NCBI RefSeq assembly: GCF_028869115.1
Contig: NZ_CP079800.1
Span: 1,798,001-1,862,000 of the forward strand
Source: Pseudemcibacter aquimaris
GTDB taxonomy: Bacteria; Pseudomonadota; Alphaproteobacteria; Sphingomonadales; Emcibacteraceae
DNA: 64,000 bases
Direction of reading: 5' to 3'
In this document: positions 32,160 through 44,460 of the stretch, one piece after another
How positions within the stretch are numbered: the stretch's first letter is position 1
How the letters are laid out: every line of letters starts with the position of its first letter
The notes under the pieces: model-generated
What the model was told of the DNA's origin: nothing
What the model saw: only the letters and a program-made list of their open reading frames with translations
The model's database searches: none
Translations under genes and position numbers: made by a program

Positions 32160-34058
32160 ATGAAATTCATTAAACTAATTTCAATCGTGTTATTGCTTCA
32201 AGCCTGTAGCGAACAATCTGATGTCGCGCCCATGACGGCTGATACTGATCATCAGACCTACACAGCAGAAGATTTTTATAAAACCATCAGCATCGGCGGA
32301 TCGTCAATTAATCATGACGGCACGGCGGTTCTCATAAGTTCCGATGAAACGGGGATTTATAACGCATACCGTATGCCGCTTGATGGATCCCCGGCAGAGC
32401 AGCTCACCAACAGCACAGTTGAAAGCACATATGCAATTTCATGGTTCCCCGGTGATGACCGCATTCTTTATTTCGCAGACCAGGGCGGTAATGAAAATGA
32501 TCATGTTTATGTGCGTGAACTTAATGGATCGTCAAAAGATCTTACCCCCGGTGAAAATGTGAAAGCAATTTTCGCTGAATGGAGCGACGATGACCAATCC
32601 TTTTACATCATGACCAATGAACGCGACCCTCGTTATTATGACATTTATAAATATCAGGTGAGCGATTATTCCCGTGAACTGATTTTTGAAAATAACGATG
32701 GATATTCACCGCAAGGCATAACCGGTGATGGCCGTTGGATTGCTCTGCGTCTTGAATATAACAACACGGACAGTGATGTTTTTCTTATTGATCTCGCATC
32801 CGAAGATCAAGCGCCGATCAATGCCACTGCGCATGAGGGCGAAGTTGATCATTCCATCTATGATTTTACCGCGGACAATAGCAAACTGATATACGCCACC
32901 AACGAATTCGGTGAATATAATCAGGCATGGTCCTATGATCTGGAAAGTGGCGAACGCGCACTTCATTTTAAAAATGATAATTGGGATGTGAGCTTCCTTT
33001 ATTTTTCGGATGACGGCAAATATCAAGTTGCCGGCGTAAACGAGGATGCGTCAACCAAAGTAACCATTACCGATACAGAAAGCGGTGCTGACGTTATTAT
33101 GCCCCCGCTTCCGGCGGGTGATCTTCGTAGTGTTAATTTCACTGACGATAGCCGCAAAATGGTGTTTTACATCAATTCGGATACGTCACCATCGAACCTT
33201 TATGTCCATGAAATTGGCACGGACACGGCAACACGCCTTACCAATTCAGGGAACCCGGATATCGATGAAAACATCCTTGTCCCAAGCGAGGTCGTCAGAT
33301 TCAAAAGCTATGACGGGCTTGAAATTCCGGGGCTTCTTTATAAGCCGAAACAGGCAAGCGCAACGAATAAAGTTCCGGCGATTGTTTATGTCCATGGTGG
33401 CCCCGGTGGCCAAAGCCGAAAAGGGTATAACCCAACGGTTCAGCATCTTGTGAATAATGGTTACGCGGTCATGCGTATTAATAACCGTGGTTCAAGTGGT
33501 TATGGAAAAACATTCTATCATATGGATGATAAGAAACACGGCGACGTGGATTTAAAAGACGTGGTTTATAATAAATATTACCTTCAATCCCTTGATTGGG
33601 TTGATGCGGATAAAATCGGCGTCATGGGCGGCAGTTATGGTGGTTATATGGTTATGGCGGCCATGGCCTTTACCGATGAATTTAATGTTGGTGTAAATAT
33701 TTTTGGTGTAACCAACTGGGTTAGAACATTAAAAAGCATCCCTGCCCATTGGGAAGCCGCCCGTAAAGGACTTTATGACGAACTTGGCGATCCGGAAACC
33801 GATGAAGAACGGCTACATAACATTTCGCCTGTTTTCTTTGGTCATCAGGTAAAATCACCTGTACTTGTGGTGCAAGGATCAAATGACCCGCGCGTCTTGC
33901 AAATCGAAAGCGACGACATGGTCGCTGCCATCCGCGAAGGCGGCACATATGTGGATTATCTGATCTTTGATGACGAAGGGCACGGCTTTAGCAAACGCGA
34001 CAACCGCATCGAAGCATCGAATAAATATCTTGAATTTTTAGATGGGTATTTAAAGTAA
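32160..34058 (+). CDS. S9 family peptidase (prolyl oligopeptidase type), lipoprotein
   Basis: A 632-residue protein with lipobox LLQAC near residue 16. The N-terminal half is a seven-bladed propeller of the WD40-like type. The C-terminal half is an alpha/beta hydrolase domain. The catalytic triad can be read as Ser492 in GGSYGGYM, Asp576 in GSNDPRV and His608 in EGHGFSK. The oxyanion stretch VHGGPGGQSRKGY is also present. It cleaves peptides, probably after Pro or Ala, in the periplasm. The TauE-type gene starts 10 bases after the stop. Confidence 0.92.
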   Translation: MKFIKLISIVLLLQACSEQSDVAPMTADTDHQTYTAEDFYKTISIGGSSINHDGTAVLISSDETGIYNAYRMPLDGSPAEQLTNSTVESTYAISWFPGDDRILYFADQGGNENDHVYVRELNGSSKDLTPGENVKAIFAEWSDDDQSFYIMTNERDPRYYDIYKYQVSDYSRELIFENNDGYSPQGITGDGRWIALRLEYNNTDSDVFLIDLASEDQAPINATAHEGEVDHSIYDFTADNSKLIYATNEFGEYNQAWSYDLESGERALHFKNDNWDVSFLYFSDDGKYQVAGVNEDASTKVTITDTESGADVIMPPLPAGDLRSVNFTDDSRKMVFYINSDTSPSNLYVHEIGTDTATRLTNSGNPDIDENILVPSEVVRFKSYDGLEIPGLLYKPKQASATNKVPAIVYVHGGPGGQSRKGYNPTVQHLVNNGYAVMRINNRGSSGYGKTFYHMDDKKHGDVDLKDVVYNKYYLQSLDWVDADKIGVMGGSYGGYMVMAAMAFTDEFNVGVNIFGVTNWVRTLKSIPAHWEAARKGLYDELGDPETDEERLHNISPVFFGHQVKSPVLVVQGSNDPRVLQIESDDMVAAIREGGTYVDYLIFDDEGHGFSKRDNRIEASNKYLEFLDGYLK

Positions 34059-34068
34059 AACTAAAATT

Positions 34069-34803
34069 ATGTCTTTAAGTTTACTACCTGAATTTGGGCC
34101 ATGGATGATCTGCGCCATCGCGGTATTCATAGGAACCCTTGTTCAACGATTATCTGGCGCTGGATACGGAATGCTCGCGGCCCCGATGATGGCATTGGTT
34201 GCCCCCGAATGGTTACCGGGAACCATCGTTTTGGTTGGTTTCTTCATTGGGGCAGGTTCAATGTTAAATGCCCGTGACGCCGTTCAGTGGAAGGATTTAC
34301 CACCGGGTTTCGCCGGTCGCATATTGGGCGCAGGCATTGCAGCATACATCGCCGCCGCCGTCGTGGGGACGGATTTATTATCAATCATTGTCGGGTTCAT
34401 TGTATTATTTGCAGTGGCACTTAATTTGATTGGTCTTAACATTTCAATCACGCGTAAATCTTTATTCATTGCTGGTGGTATTGGTGGCATCATGGGTACG
34501 CTTACCGGGATTGGCGCGCCGCCCATGGCGATCCTTTATTCCAATGTTGAAACCAGAAGGTCAGCCGCGACGCAGAATGCATTTTATAGTTTCGGGTCAT
34601 TGACCGCGATAGCTGCACTTGGCATTGGTGGTGTTCTTACATTGTCGCAACTTGCCTTTGCTGCATCCCTCGCCCCTTTGGTTCCACTTGCTTTATGGAT
34701 ATCGCGCCCGCTTGCCATTCGGTTTGAACGCGGTGCAATTCGCCCTTGGGCACTCGGCATGGCAACAATTTCGGCTTTAATATTGCTAAGTCATAGTCTT
34801 TAG
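34069..34803 (+). CDS. TauE/SafE-family anion exporter
   Basis: A 244-residue membrane protein with about seven or eight hydrophobic segments. It begins with the family's LVQRLSGAGYGMLAAPMMAL and has the internal repeat GGIGGIMGTLTGIGAPPMAIL, which together correspond to the duplicated TauE/SafE motif. Relatives export sulfite, sulfoacetate or other organic anions. It lies 10 bases downstream of the S9 peptidase gene and may be cotranscribed; no metabolic link is evident. Confidence 0.88.
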   Translation: MSLSLLPEFGPWMICAIAVFIGTLVQRLSGAGYGMLAAPMMALVAPEWLPGTIVLVGFFIGAGSMLNARDAVQWKDLPPGFAGRILGAGIAAYIAAAVVGTDLLSIIVGFIVLFAVALNLIGLNISITRKSLFIAGGIGGIMGTLTGIGAPPMAILYSNVETRRSAATQNAFYSFGSLTAIAALGIGGVLTLSQLAFAASLAPLVPLALWISRPLAIRFERGAIRPWALGMATISALILLSHSL

Positions 34804-34890
34804 CGTGATTTAATTTGCGCTTCTTTATTTCCGTCGGTAGACTTCCTGAAAATGAATAAAGCATATAATTAAAATTAAGGAAAATGTGAC

Positions 34891-35502
34891 ATGGGTATTG
34901 AATTTTTGGCCACCTCCATTGCGGTGATATTGCTTCCGGGGATTGGGGTTTTATATTGTATTGCGATCGGTCTTGGGCGCGGGTTTAACGCGAGCCTGAT
35001 GGCGGCGATTGGTTGTACGCTTGGGATTGTTCCGGCGGCGATTGCCAGTATCATTGGCCTTGCGGCGATTTTCCATACAAGCGCACTCGCGTTTCAGGTG
35101 GTTAAATATCTGGGTGTTTTATATATGCTTTATATGGCGTGGAACATCGTTCGTGATGGCGGCGCGCTGGATATTAAGGAAGAAAAAAACAAAGACAGCA
35201 TGATCCGTATTGCCATTCGCGGTACGCTGATCAATATTTTAAATCCGAAGCTTTCGTTATTTTTCCTCGCCTTTTTACCGCAATTTGTTGATGCGGGTCA
35301 CGAACAGGCCACACAAGCAATGGTGATGCTTGCGGGTGTCTTTATGCTGCTGACGTTCATTGTGTTTACCGGATATGGATTATGCGCGTCCCTCGCCCAT
35401 GAATATGTCGTCCGCCGCCCGAGAGTATTAAAATGGTTAAAACGGTCCTTTGCTGCGACATTCGGGTTCCTTGGGGTACGGTTGGCGTTGAGTGAGCGGT
35501 GA
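34891..35502 (+). CDS. LysE/RhtB-family amino acid exporter
   Basis: A 203-residue protein with six hydrophobic helices. The N-terminal LLPGIGVLYCIAIGLGRG matches the family's PGPxxxxxxxxGxxxG pattern, with Pro retained but the following residues altered. ILNPKLSLFFLAFLPQFV is the diagnostic central motif. It should export an amino acid or homoserine-type compound. An AAGGAAA ribosome site precedes the ATG. Confidence 0.9.
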   Translation: MGIEFLATSIAVILLPGIGVLYCIAIGLGRGFNASLMAAIGCTLGIVPAAIASIIGLAAIFHTSALAFQVVKYLGVLYMLYMAWNIVRDGGALDIKEEKNKDSMIRIAIRGTLINILNPKLSLFFLAFLPQFVDAGHEQATQAMVMLAGVFMLLTFIVFTGYGLCASLAHEYVVRRPRVLKWLKRSFAATFGFLGVRLALSER

Positions 35503-35576
35503 TCTTTATATAAAACAAGCTTGCCAGTAATAATAATTCAAGTTAGCTTTACTCATTCCATCATTGGGGGACAATA

Positions 35577-36437
35577 ATGAATTATCTTGCAAAATCTTTT
35601 AAATTACTGACGTCAACAATCATTCTATTGTTAGGCGTAAATCACGCAAATGCGGAACGGGCAATCATTAGCCATGACCGCAAGGCAGATGGCTTTTGGA
35701 AAACTGAACGTGCAAAATTTCTTGATGACCCTATTTTTAACGATAAGCTTCTTGAAGCTGCTAGTAATACATCTAGTAAAAATGAAATTTCCACACCACA
35801 GGAAGCTTCTGCAAAAATCACACAATTGATCTTAGCAGAGCTAAGCAGTGAAAAAGGCGTACATATTGAAACCGCCCTTGCAACATTAGGGGCTTTATCT
35901 GGTTTTTCCTGTCAGATGGCCATTAGAGAGGCATTCGTAAAATCTGGTAAAATTTCGCTAGACGATGCCTTTGTCGTTGTTGAAACCAACAGCAACGAAA
36001 AATTTTATATGGGCCCACTATTAAATGAGTGCATTGTATCGAATAAACAAGGACAGCATTCGGTATGGGGCTTCATCGGTGGTGCTGTACAAAGTCTTGA
36101 AAAACCATTACCTGAACTGGAACCAATATTTGCTCGAACAAGCGCAACGATCGGCGGCGATGAATTTGCAAAATTTGAAGTTGCTGATAAAAATCAACCT
36201 CATTTTCCAAGTGAAGAATTGCTATGGAAGTATTGGAATATTACGAGAAACATACTGATGGTCAATGATCAGGACCCAATGTTCTGGCCTTTTATACTCG
36301 GAATATCTACTCAACAGATTATCCTTCAAGGAAAGAATGCTATTGACCCTTCATTAGCAGCAAAAATCGCCATGGAAGCGGCAATACCAATGTCAAAAAT
36401 TGACCCACAACGTATCCATGCAGCATCTTTAGAATAG
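35577..36437 (+). CDS. Exported protein of unknown function
   Basis: A 286-residue protein with a signal peptide (LLTSTIILLLGVNHANA). The mature region contains ETALATLGALSGFSCQMAIREAFVKSG, DAFVVVETNSNEKFYMGPLLN, SVWGFIGGAVQ and a C-terminal AAKIAMEAAIPMSKIDP. These recall a hypothetical protein family seen in rhizobia and other proteobacteria that, as I remember it, lacks a signal peptide. No enzymatic motif is evident. ATTGGGGGA precedes the ATG. A REP-like pair and the enolase terminator follow. Confidence 0.68.
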   Translation: MNYLAKSFKLLTSTIILLLGVNHANAERAIISHDRKADGFWKTERAKFLDDPIFNDKLLEAASNTSSKNEISTPQEASAKITQLILAELSSEKGVHIETALATLGALSGFSCQMAIREAFVKSGKISLDDAFVVVETNSNEKFYMGPLLNECIVSNKQGQHSVWGFIGGAVQSLEKPLPELEPIFARTSATIGGDEFAKFEVADKNQPHFPSEELLWKYWNITRNILMVNDQDPMFWPFILGISTQQIILQGKNAIDPSLAAKIAMEAAIPMSKIDPQRIHAASLE

Positions 36438-36471
36438 ATGAAATCTCTAAATTTTCGTTAATCATAAACTC

Positions 36472-36531
36472 GTCACCCTCGGGCTTGTCCCGTGGGTCTT
36501 GAGATACTCGGGACAAGCCCGAGTATGACGG
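36472..36531. repeat. REP-like palindrome pair
   Basis: A CCCTCGGGCTTGTCCCG unit is followed by ATACTCGGG...CCCGAGTAT, in the gap between convergent genes. It matches the pair at 2151 closely. Confidence 0.8.
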
Positions 36532-36544
36532 AAAGTAGTAATAA

Positions 36545-36578
36545 AAAAAGCCTCTACACTTTCGTATAGAGGCTTTTT
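36545..36578 (-). terminator. Bidirectional terminator downstream of eno
   Basis: AAAAAGCCTCTA (36545-36556) pairs with TAGAGGCTTTTT (36567-36578) around a 10-base loop. A and T tracts on both sides allow use by eno on the minus strand and the exported-protein gene on the plus strand. Confidence 0.9.
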
Positions 36579-36598
36579 CATTTTAATTCATATTGCCA

Positions 36599-39529
<2,931 letters not shown>

Positions 39530-39567
39530 CTAACAATCCAGAAAATGAATTTAAATATTAGTCTATA

Positions 39568-39595
39568 TAAAAACAAACGGCACCAGTGGTGCCGT
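39568..39595 (-). terminator. Terminator after secG
   Basis: ACGGCACC/GGTGCCGT forms a strong stem with a 3-base loop. On the minus strand it runs into TTGTTTTTA. It should end most secG transcripts before pyrG, which suggests that pyrG also has its own promoter. Confidence 0.85.
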
Positions 39596-39602
39596 CTGCG
39601 AA

Positions 39603-39932
39603 TTAGTTTGATTGTGGTACTTGAGGCTCAGTCGGTGCAGGCAGCTCAGGAACCGCTGGCTGTGTTACAGCAGCCGGTGCCGCTTCATCCAGAACGGATG
39701 ATGTCGCAGAGTCCTGTTTGGCAAGCCATGCCAGAACCAAGCTCGTTACAAAGAAACAAGCCACAAAAATAGTTGTAAGTTTCGTGAGCAGATTCGCCGC
39801 TGAACGGCCTGTCATCATGCTGCCCTGTCCACCACCGATACCCAGTGCGCCACCTTCGGACTGTTGTAAAAGAACAGTCACAACAAGCGCTACCGCTAGC
39901 ATCAAATGTATAACAAGAACGACTTCTTGCAT
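39603..39932 (-). CDS. secG: Protein translocase subunit SecG
   Basis: A 109-residue protein with two membrane helices: residues about 3-23 and about 50-70 (TTIFVACFFVTSLVLAWL). Between them is the family signature LLQQSEGGALGIGGGQ, followed by a short variable Ala/Pro-rich tail. It is the auxiliary subunit of the SecYEG channel. It lies between tpiA and pyrG on the same strand, as in many alphaproteobacteria. Confidence 0.95.
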   Translation of the reverse strand: MQEVVLVIHLMLAVALVVTVLLQQSEGGALGIGGGQGSMMTGRSAANLLTKLTTIFVACFFVTSLVLAWLAKQDSATSSVLDEAAPAAVTQPAVPELPAPTEPQVPQSN

Positions 39933-40040
39933 TTTCTTACTCTCTTAAATTAATAGTTATCACCTTGTGGTAATATAATGATCCCACAGGTCTTTACAAG
40001 TGGCTTTTACTTGAAACTTATCCGCTTGGCTAGTGTTATT

Positions 40041-40799
40041 TTAGCCAATTTCATCATATGCAGAAATAATTCCGTAAAAGTCATCCGCTTTAAGGCTTGC
40101 ACCACCCACAAGCGCACCGTTTACATTCGGAACGCTCATCAGTTCATTTGCGTTGGATGCCTTAACGGAACCACCATAAAGAATACGGATTTTGGCGCCA
40201 TCTGCACCAAAGCGGGTCTCAAGAACCGCGCGGATTTCAGCGTGAATTTCTTCAACGTCACCTGCTGTTGGTACTTTACCTGTTCCAATCGCCCAAACCG
40301 GTTCATATGCAATTGTTGTATTGTCCGCTGTTGCGTCATCCGGAATGGATGCTTTAACCTGACTTGTTACAACGCTTACCGCGTCCCCTGCTTCGCGTTC
40401 ATCAATGGTTTCACCAACACAAATAATTGCTGTCGCACCTGTTGCTTGTGCGGCTGATGCCTTTGCCTTAACGGTTTCATTGCTTTCACCGTGGTCTGCG
40501 CGGCGTTCTGAATGGCCGACGATGATATGTTCGCAACCAAATTCACGGATCATTTCAGCTGAAATATCACCAGTATGGGCGCCAGATATGTTCATGTGGC
40601 AATCCTGTGCACCAATCGCAACATTTTCAGCACCCAAATCCGCCAAAGTGCCGATCAATGTATAAGGCGGGCAAATAAGCACGTCGCATTTTGCACCATT
40701 TTCATTCACAAGATCGTTTAACTTGCTGATTTCTGCGCTTGCGGCCTTAAGGCCGTTCATTTTCCAGTTGCCGGCAACCAGTGCTTTTGGGGCAGTCAT
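40041..40799 (-). CDS. tpiA: Triosephosphate isomerase
   Basis: A 252-residue TIM-barrel enzyme that interconverts dihydroxyacetone phosphate and glyceraldehyde 3-phosphate. ATG 40799 is preferred over ATG 40829 because AAGGGA lies about 10 bases upstream and the product then begins MTAPKALVAGNWKMNG as in the family. The catalytic residues are visible: Lys in GNWKMNG, His in VGHSERR and Glu in AYEPVWAIGTGK, with the phosphate loop YGGSVKASNA. It diverges from the PpiD-like gene over 200 bases. Confidence 0.96.
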   Translation of the reverse strand: MTAPKALVAGNWKMNGLKAASAEISKLNDLVNENGAKCDVLICPPYTLIGTLADLGAENVAIGAQDCHMNISGAHTGDISAEMIREFGCEHIIVGHSERRADHGESNETVKAKASAAQATGATAIICVGETIDEREAGDAVSVVTSQVKASIPDDATADNTTIAYEPVWAIGTGKVPTAGDVEEIHAEIRAVLETRFGADGAKIRILYGGSVKASNANELMSVPNVNGALVGGASLKADDFYGIISAYDEIG

Positions 40800-40999
40800 A
40801 TCGGTCATTTCCCTTATGTTAATTTCCATTACGCACTGACTAGCAGATATTTATTTCGATTTCCACATGGTTTATTGAAAAAACGCTGCTTTTATGGTTG
40901 CGATTAGGGGCAACGCTCACTATTATGCCGCAATTATTTATACGCGTTTAAAATATAACATCACGCGACAGAAAAATTAAAAGAATACAGGTTAATTGA

Positions 41000-42931
41000 A
41001 TGTTTGAATTTTTCAGAAAAGGCATGGGCTCTATTTTTGCCGGTGCACTACTTGCTATCCTGATCGCCAGTTTCGCATTATTTGGAATTGGTGACCCGCT
41101 ATCCACCCTTGGTGGTTCTGACGTTGCGGAAGTCGGCGACGAGAAAATCACAATGAATGAATTTTCGCGTACCTTCGATATGGATTTCCGTCAGACACAG
41201 GCCCGCTTCGGTGAAACCTTTACCATGGATCTTGCGGTACAATTCGGTTTCGGCAATCAGGTGCTATCGCAAATGGTTGACCGTAAATCATTTGATGTGG
41301 CGGCAAAACAGCTTGGTATTCGTGTTACGGATGAAGAACTACGTAATTACATTCTTTCCATTCCTGCATTTCAGGATGGCACAGGCGCATTCAACCGCAG
41401 CTTTTTCCAGCAAACTGCCCGTTCGCAAGGATATTCAGAAAGCCAGTTCGAAGATTTAATGCGCGGTGACCTTGTTCGCGGTAAATTCGTTGATAGCTTA
41501 ACAAGCAACCTTGTGACACCGGCAATCGCCGCTGAAACACTGACAAAATATACAACCGAGGAACGCACCGCAGAAGTGCTAACCATCCCGGCAAGTAAAA
41601 TGACAGCAATCGGCGAAGCAGACGATGAAACGCTGACAACATTTTATAACGATAATAACCCGCTTTATATGGCGCCGGAATATCGTGACATCAGCTATTT
41701 CGAAATTTCAGCATCCGATCTTGCCGCAACCATCGAAGTGACCGATGAAGCGGTTCGTGAAATGTATGAAAGCCGTATTATGAGCTACACCACAGAAGAA
41801 GAGCGTGGTTTTATGCAGATGCTTCTGGATGATATGGATGCGGCGAATGCAGCGATTGCGGAACTTCAGGGCGGCAAATCATTTGAAGACGTTCTATCCG
41901 ACCGCACTGGCGACACCGCAGAAGACGCAACGTTCGAACCACAATCACGTGATGATTTTGTTGGTCTTTACGGCGAAGATGCCGCAAATGAGCTTTATGC
42001 CCTAAATTCCGGTGAATACACAAGCCCGGTTGAAACAGGGTTCGGTGTTTATATTTTCAAACTCGGTGAAGTAAAAGAAGGCGCCGTTTCATCATTCGAA
42101 GATGTAAAAGACGGTCTGCTTGCCGATATTAAAAATGAACGCGCCATTGACCAGCTTTTTGATGTGCGTAACACAATTGATGACGAACTGGCCGCTGGTG
42201 CACCGTTAGCCGATATTGCATCCGTCATTAACGCAGAAGTTAAAACAGTGACAAACGTATCTATCGAAGGCATCATGCCAGACGGCAACGCATCAAGCGA
42301 TCTGCCGCTGATTGTTGATTTCCTTGATGTAGCATTTAGCCGCCAAGTTGGTGACGAACTTGAATTATACGAAGGAATTTCAAACAAGTTTTATATGCTT
42401 GATGTTGATAACATTGTTGATTCAACCCTTAAACCATTTGACGAGGTAAAAGACCAGGTCACCGCAGACTGGGCACAAAACCGCCGCGTGACACTGGCAA
42501 CGGAGCTATCCGACCGTATCATTGAAGAATTAAGCGCGGAAGGTGCAGAAGCAAAAGAACTGGCCGAATATCAAAATGTTGATAGCGGTGAATTTGACCT
42601 AAGCAGCGTGACCGTTGACAGACCGAATGCGGAAAACACCGTTGCTGCAGACATTCATTCAAGCATTTTCGGCCAGGACATTGGCGGCATTCAAAAAATC
42701 GCAGCCGCAAATGGCGACGGTTTCGTGATTGTGCGTGTGAAGGACAGAATGCTTTCCGCCGATGTGGAAGAAGCGGCCCTTGAAGGCACAAAAGAACAGA
42801 TCAAAAATACAATGCTTAATGATTTGATGGCGGCATATACCCTTCATTTATATGAAGAGCTTCCCGTCACAACGTATGAGAACAATTTACAATTGATCCT
42901 TGATCAACTTGTTTCACAAACAGCGCAGTAA
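41000..42931 (+). CDS. PpiD-like periplasmic foldase (SurA-N/PpiC)
   Basis: A 643-residue protein with one N-terminal membrane anchor (about 12-32). A SurA-N-like chaperone domain follows (VGDEKITMNEFSR..., residues about 45-180). A PpiC-type parvulin domain covers about residues 255-365 (EERGFMQMLLDDMDAANAAIAEL, TSPVETGFGVYIFKL). A long helical C-terminal region ends the protein. The classical parvulin HxxH/GDLG residues are not obvious, so it may act as a chaperone more than an isomerase. It would help newly exported proteins at the inner membrane. trpE starts 11 bases after its stop. Confidence 0.9.
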   Translation: MFEFFRKGMGSIFAGALLAILIASFALFGIGDPLSTLGGSDVAEVGDEKITMNEFSRTFDMDFRQTQARFGETFTMDLAVQFGFGNQVLSQMVDRKSFDVAAKQLGIRVTDEELRNYILSIPAFQDGTGAFNRSFFQQTARSQGYSESQFEDLMRGDLVRGKFVDSLTSNLVTPAIAAETLTKYTTEERTAEVLTIPASKMTAIGEADDETLTTFYNDNNPLYMAPEYRDISYFEISASDLAATIEVTDEAVREMYESRIMSYTTEEERGFMQMLLDDMDAANAAIAELQGGKSFEDVLSDRTGDTAEDATFEPQSRDDFVGLYGEDAANELYALNSGEYTSPVETGFGVYIFKLGEVKEGAVSSFEDVKDGLLADIKNERAIDQLFDVRNTIDDELAAGAPLADIASVINAEVKTVTNVSIEGIMPDGNASSDLPLIVDFLDVAFSRQVGDELELYEGISNKFYMLDVDNIVDSTLKPFDEVKDQVTADWAQNRRVTLATELSDRIIEELSAEGAEAKELAEYQNVDSGEFDLSSVTVDRPNAENTVAADIHSSIFGQDIGGIQKIAAANGDGFVIVRVKDRMLSADVEEAALEGTKEQIKNTMLNDLMAAYTLHLYEELPVTTYENNLQLILDQLVSQTAQ

Positions 42932-42942
42932 ATATAAACGTC

Positions 42943-44460
42943 ATGACCACTTTTCCCGAAAAGTCCGATTTCCTGAAATCCTATAACGCGGGAAAAGCGG
43001 CCGTGGTATGGACAACCATGGTCGCCGATCTTGAAACATCGGTCAGCGCGTATTTAAAACTCGCGGAAGGCGAAGAATACGCAAGCCTGCTTGAATCGGT
43101 TGAAGGCGGCGCCATTCGTGGCCGTTATACCTTTATCGGCCTTAAGCCGGACATTATGTGGCGCGCAGAAGCCAATAAGGCCGAAATTAACCGCCGTGCC
43201 CTTTCCGGTGTTCGGGATGAGGATTTTACCCCTTGTGAAAAAGGGGCGCTGGATAGCCTGCGTGACCTGTTCGCGGAAAGCCTGATTGACTTACCCGAAG
43301 GAATGCCACCAAGTGCCGCTGGTCTGATCGGTTATATGGGTTATGATTGTGTGCGTCTGATGGAATCATTACCGGAAAGCAAACCAGACGTGATCGGCAC
43401 ACCCGACAGCATGTTTATGCGCCCGACCATTATGGTCGTGTTTGATAGCGTGACGGACCTGATCACCATTGTGACGCCAGTTCGCCCGGATGATAGCGTT
43501 GACGGTGAGACCGCCTATATGCGTGCGGAAGAACGCCTGAACGACATTATCGCGAGACTGGGCCAACCACTGGCCGGACAGCGAACAGATAATCAAGACA
43601 TTCATTTTGAAGAGCCAACATCAAACACAAGCCACGCTGAATTTGAAAAAATGGTGGCACGCGCCAAAGAATATATCGCCGCAGGGGATATTTTCCAGGT
43701 GGTGTTAAGCCAGCGTTTCAGCATGCCGTTTGATTTGCCGCCCTTTTCATTATACCGCGCGTTACGCCGCACCAACCCGTCACCATTTTTATATTATCTA
43801 AAATTCGGTGATTTTTCCATTGTCGGCTCAAGCCCGGAAATCCTTGTGCGCTTGCGTGATGACGAAGTGACCATCAGACCAATTGCCGGAACCCGCCCCC
43901 GTGGTAAGGACGCCGCCGGTGACCGCGCCAATGCAAAAGACCTGCTTGCCGATCCAAAGGAAATCGCAGAACATTTAATGCTGCTGGACCTTGGCCGTAA
44001 TGATGTGGGGCGCGTCAGTAAAGTTGGCACGGTGAATGTCACCGATAAAATGATCATCGAATATTATTCCCATGTGATGCATATCGTTTCAAACGTCACG
44101 GGTGAAATTGCACCCGAATATGATGCGCTTAAGGCCCTCGCCGCTGGGTTCCCCGCCGGAACCGTGTCCGGCGCACCAAAGGTCCGCGCCATGGAAATCA
44201 TCGATGAACTGGAAAAAGAAAAGCGTGGCATTTACGCGGGCGCCGTGGGCTATTTTTCCGCCGACGGCAGCATGGACACCTGTATCGTCCTAAGAACCGC
44301 CATCGTTAAAGACGGCACCATGTACGTCCAAGCCGGCGCCGGCGTCGTCGCCGATAGCAACTGGGAAAGCGAATACCAAGAATGCCAACATAAAGCGAGA
44401 GCACTCGTGAGAGCAGCTGAAGAAGCCGTACAGTTCGCGGAACTTGGTAGCGGACAGTAG
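42943..44460 (+). CDS. trpE: Anthranilate synthase component I
   Basis: A 505-residue chorismate-binding enzyme for the first step of tryptophan synthesis. Motifs: LLESVEGGAIRGRYTFIG (N-terminal, tryptophan feedback region LLES), GSSPEILVRL, RPIAGTRPRG, DLGRNDVGRVS, AAGFPAGTVSGAPKVRAMEII, and QAGAGVVADS. The ATG lies 11 bases after the PpiD-like gene, with no strong ribosome site of its own, suggesting coupling. The glutamine amidotransferase partner trpG, and trpD/trpC, are not downstream as usual; a REP cluster and an unrelated hydrolase gene follow. Confidence 0.96.
   Translation: MTTFPEKSDFLKSYNAGKAAVVWTTMVADLETSVSAYLKLAEGEEYASLLESVEGGAIRGRYTFIGLKPDIMWRAEANKAEINRRALSGVRDEDFTPCEKGALDSLRDLFAESLIDLPEGMPPSAAGLIGYMGYDCVRLMESLPESKPDVIGTPDSMFMRPTIMVVFDSVTDLITIVTPVRPDDSVDGETAYMRAEERLNDIIARLGQPLAGQRTDNQDIHFEEPTSNTSHAEFEKMVARAKEYIAAGDIFQVVLSQRFSMPFDLPPFSLYRALRRTNPSPFLYYLKFGDFSIVGSSPEILVRLRDDEVTIRPIAGTRPRGKDAAGDRANAKDLLADPKEIAEHLMLLDLGRNDVGRVSKVGTVNVTDKMIIEYYSHVMHIVSNVTGEIAPEYDALKALAAGFPAGTVSGAPKVRAMEIIDELEKEKRGIYAGAVGYFSADGSMDTCIVLRTAIVKDGTMYVQAGAGVVADSNWESEYQECQHKARALVRAAEEAVQFAELGSGQ

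Noticed and set aside
40800-40829. Longer tpiA start at ATG 40829
   Set aside because: The AAGGGA site fits ATG 40799, and family members begin a few residues before GNWKMNG.
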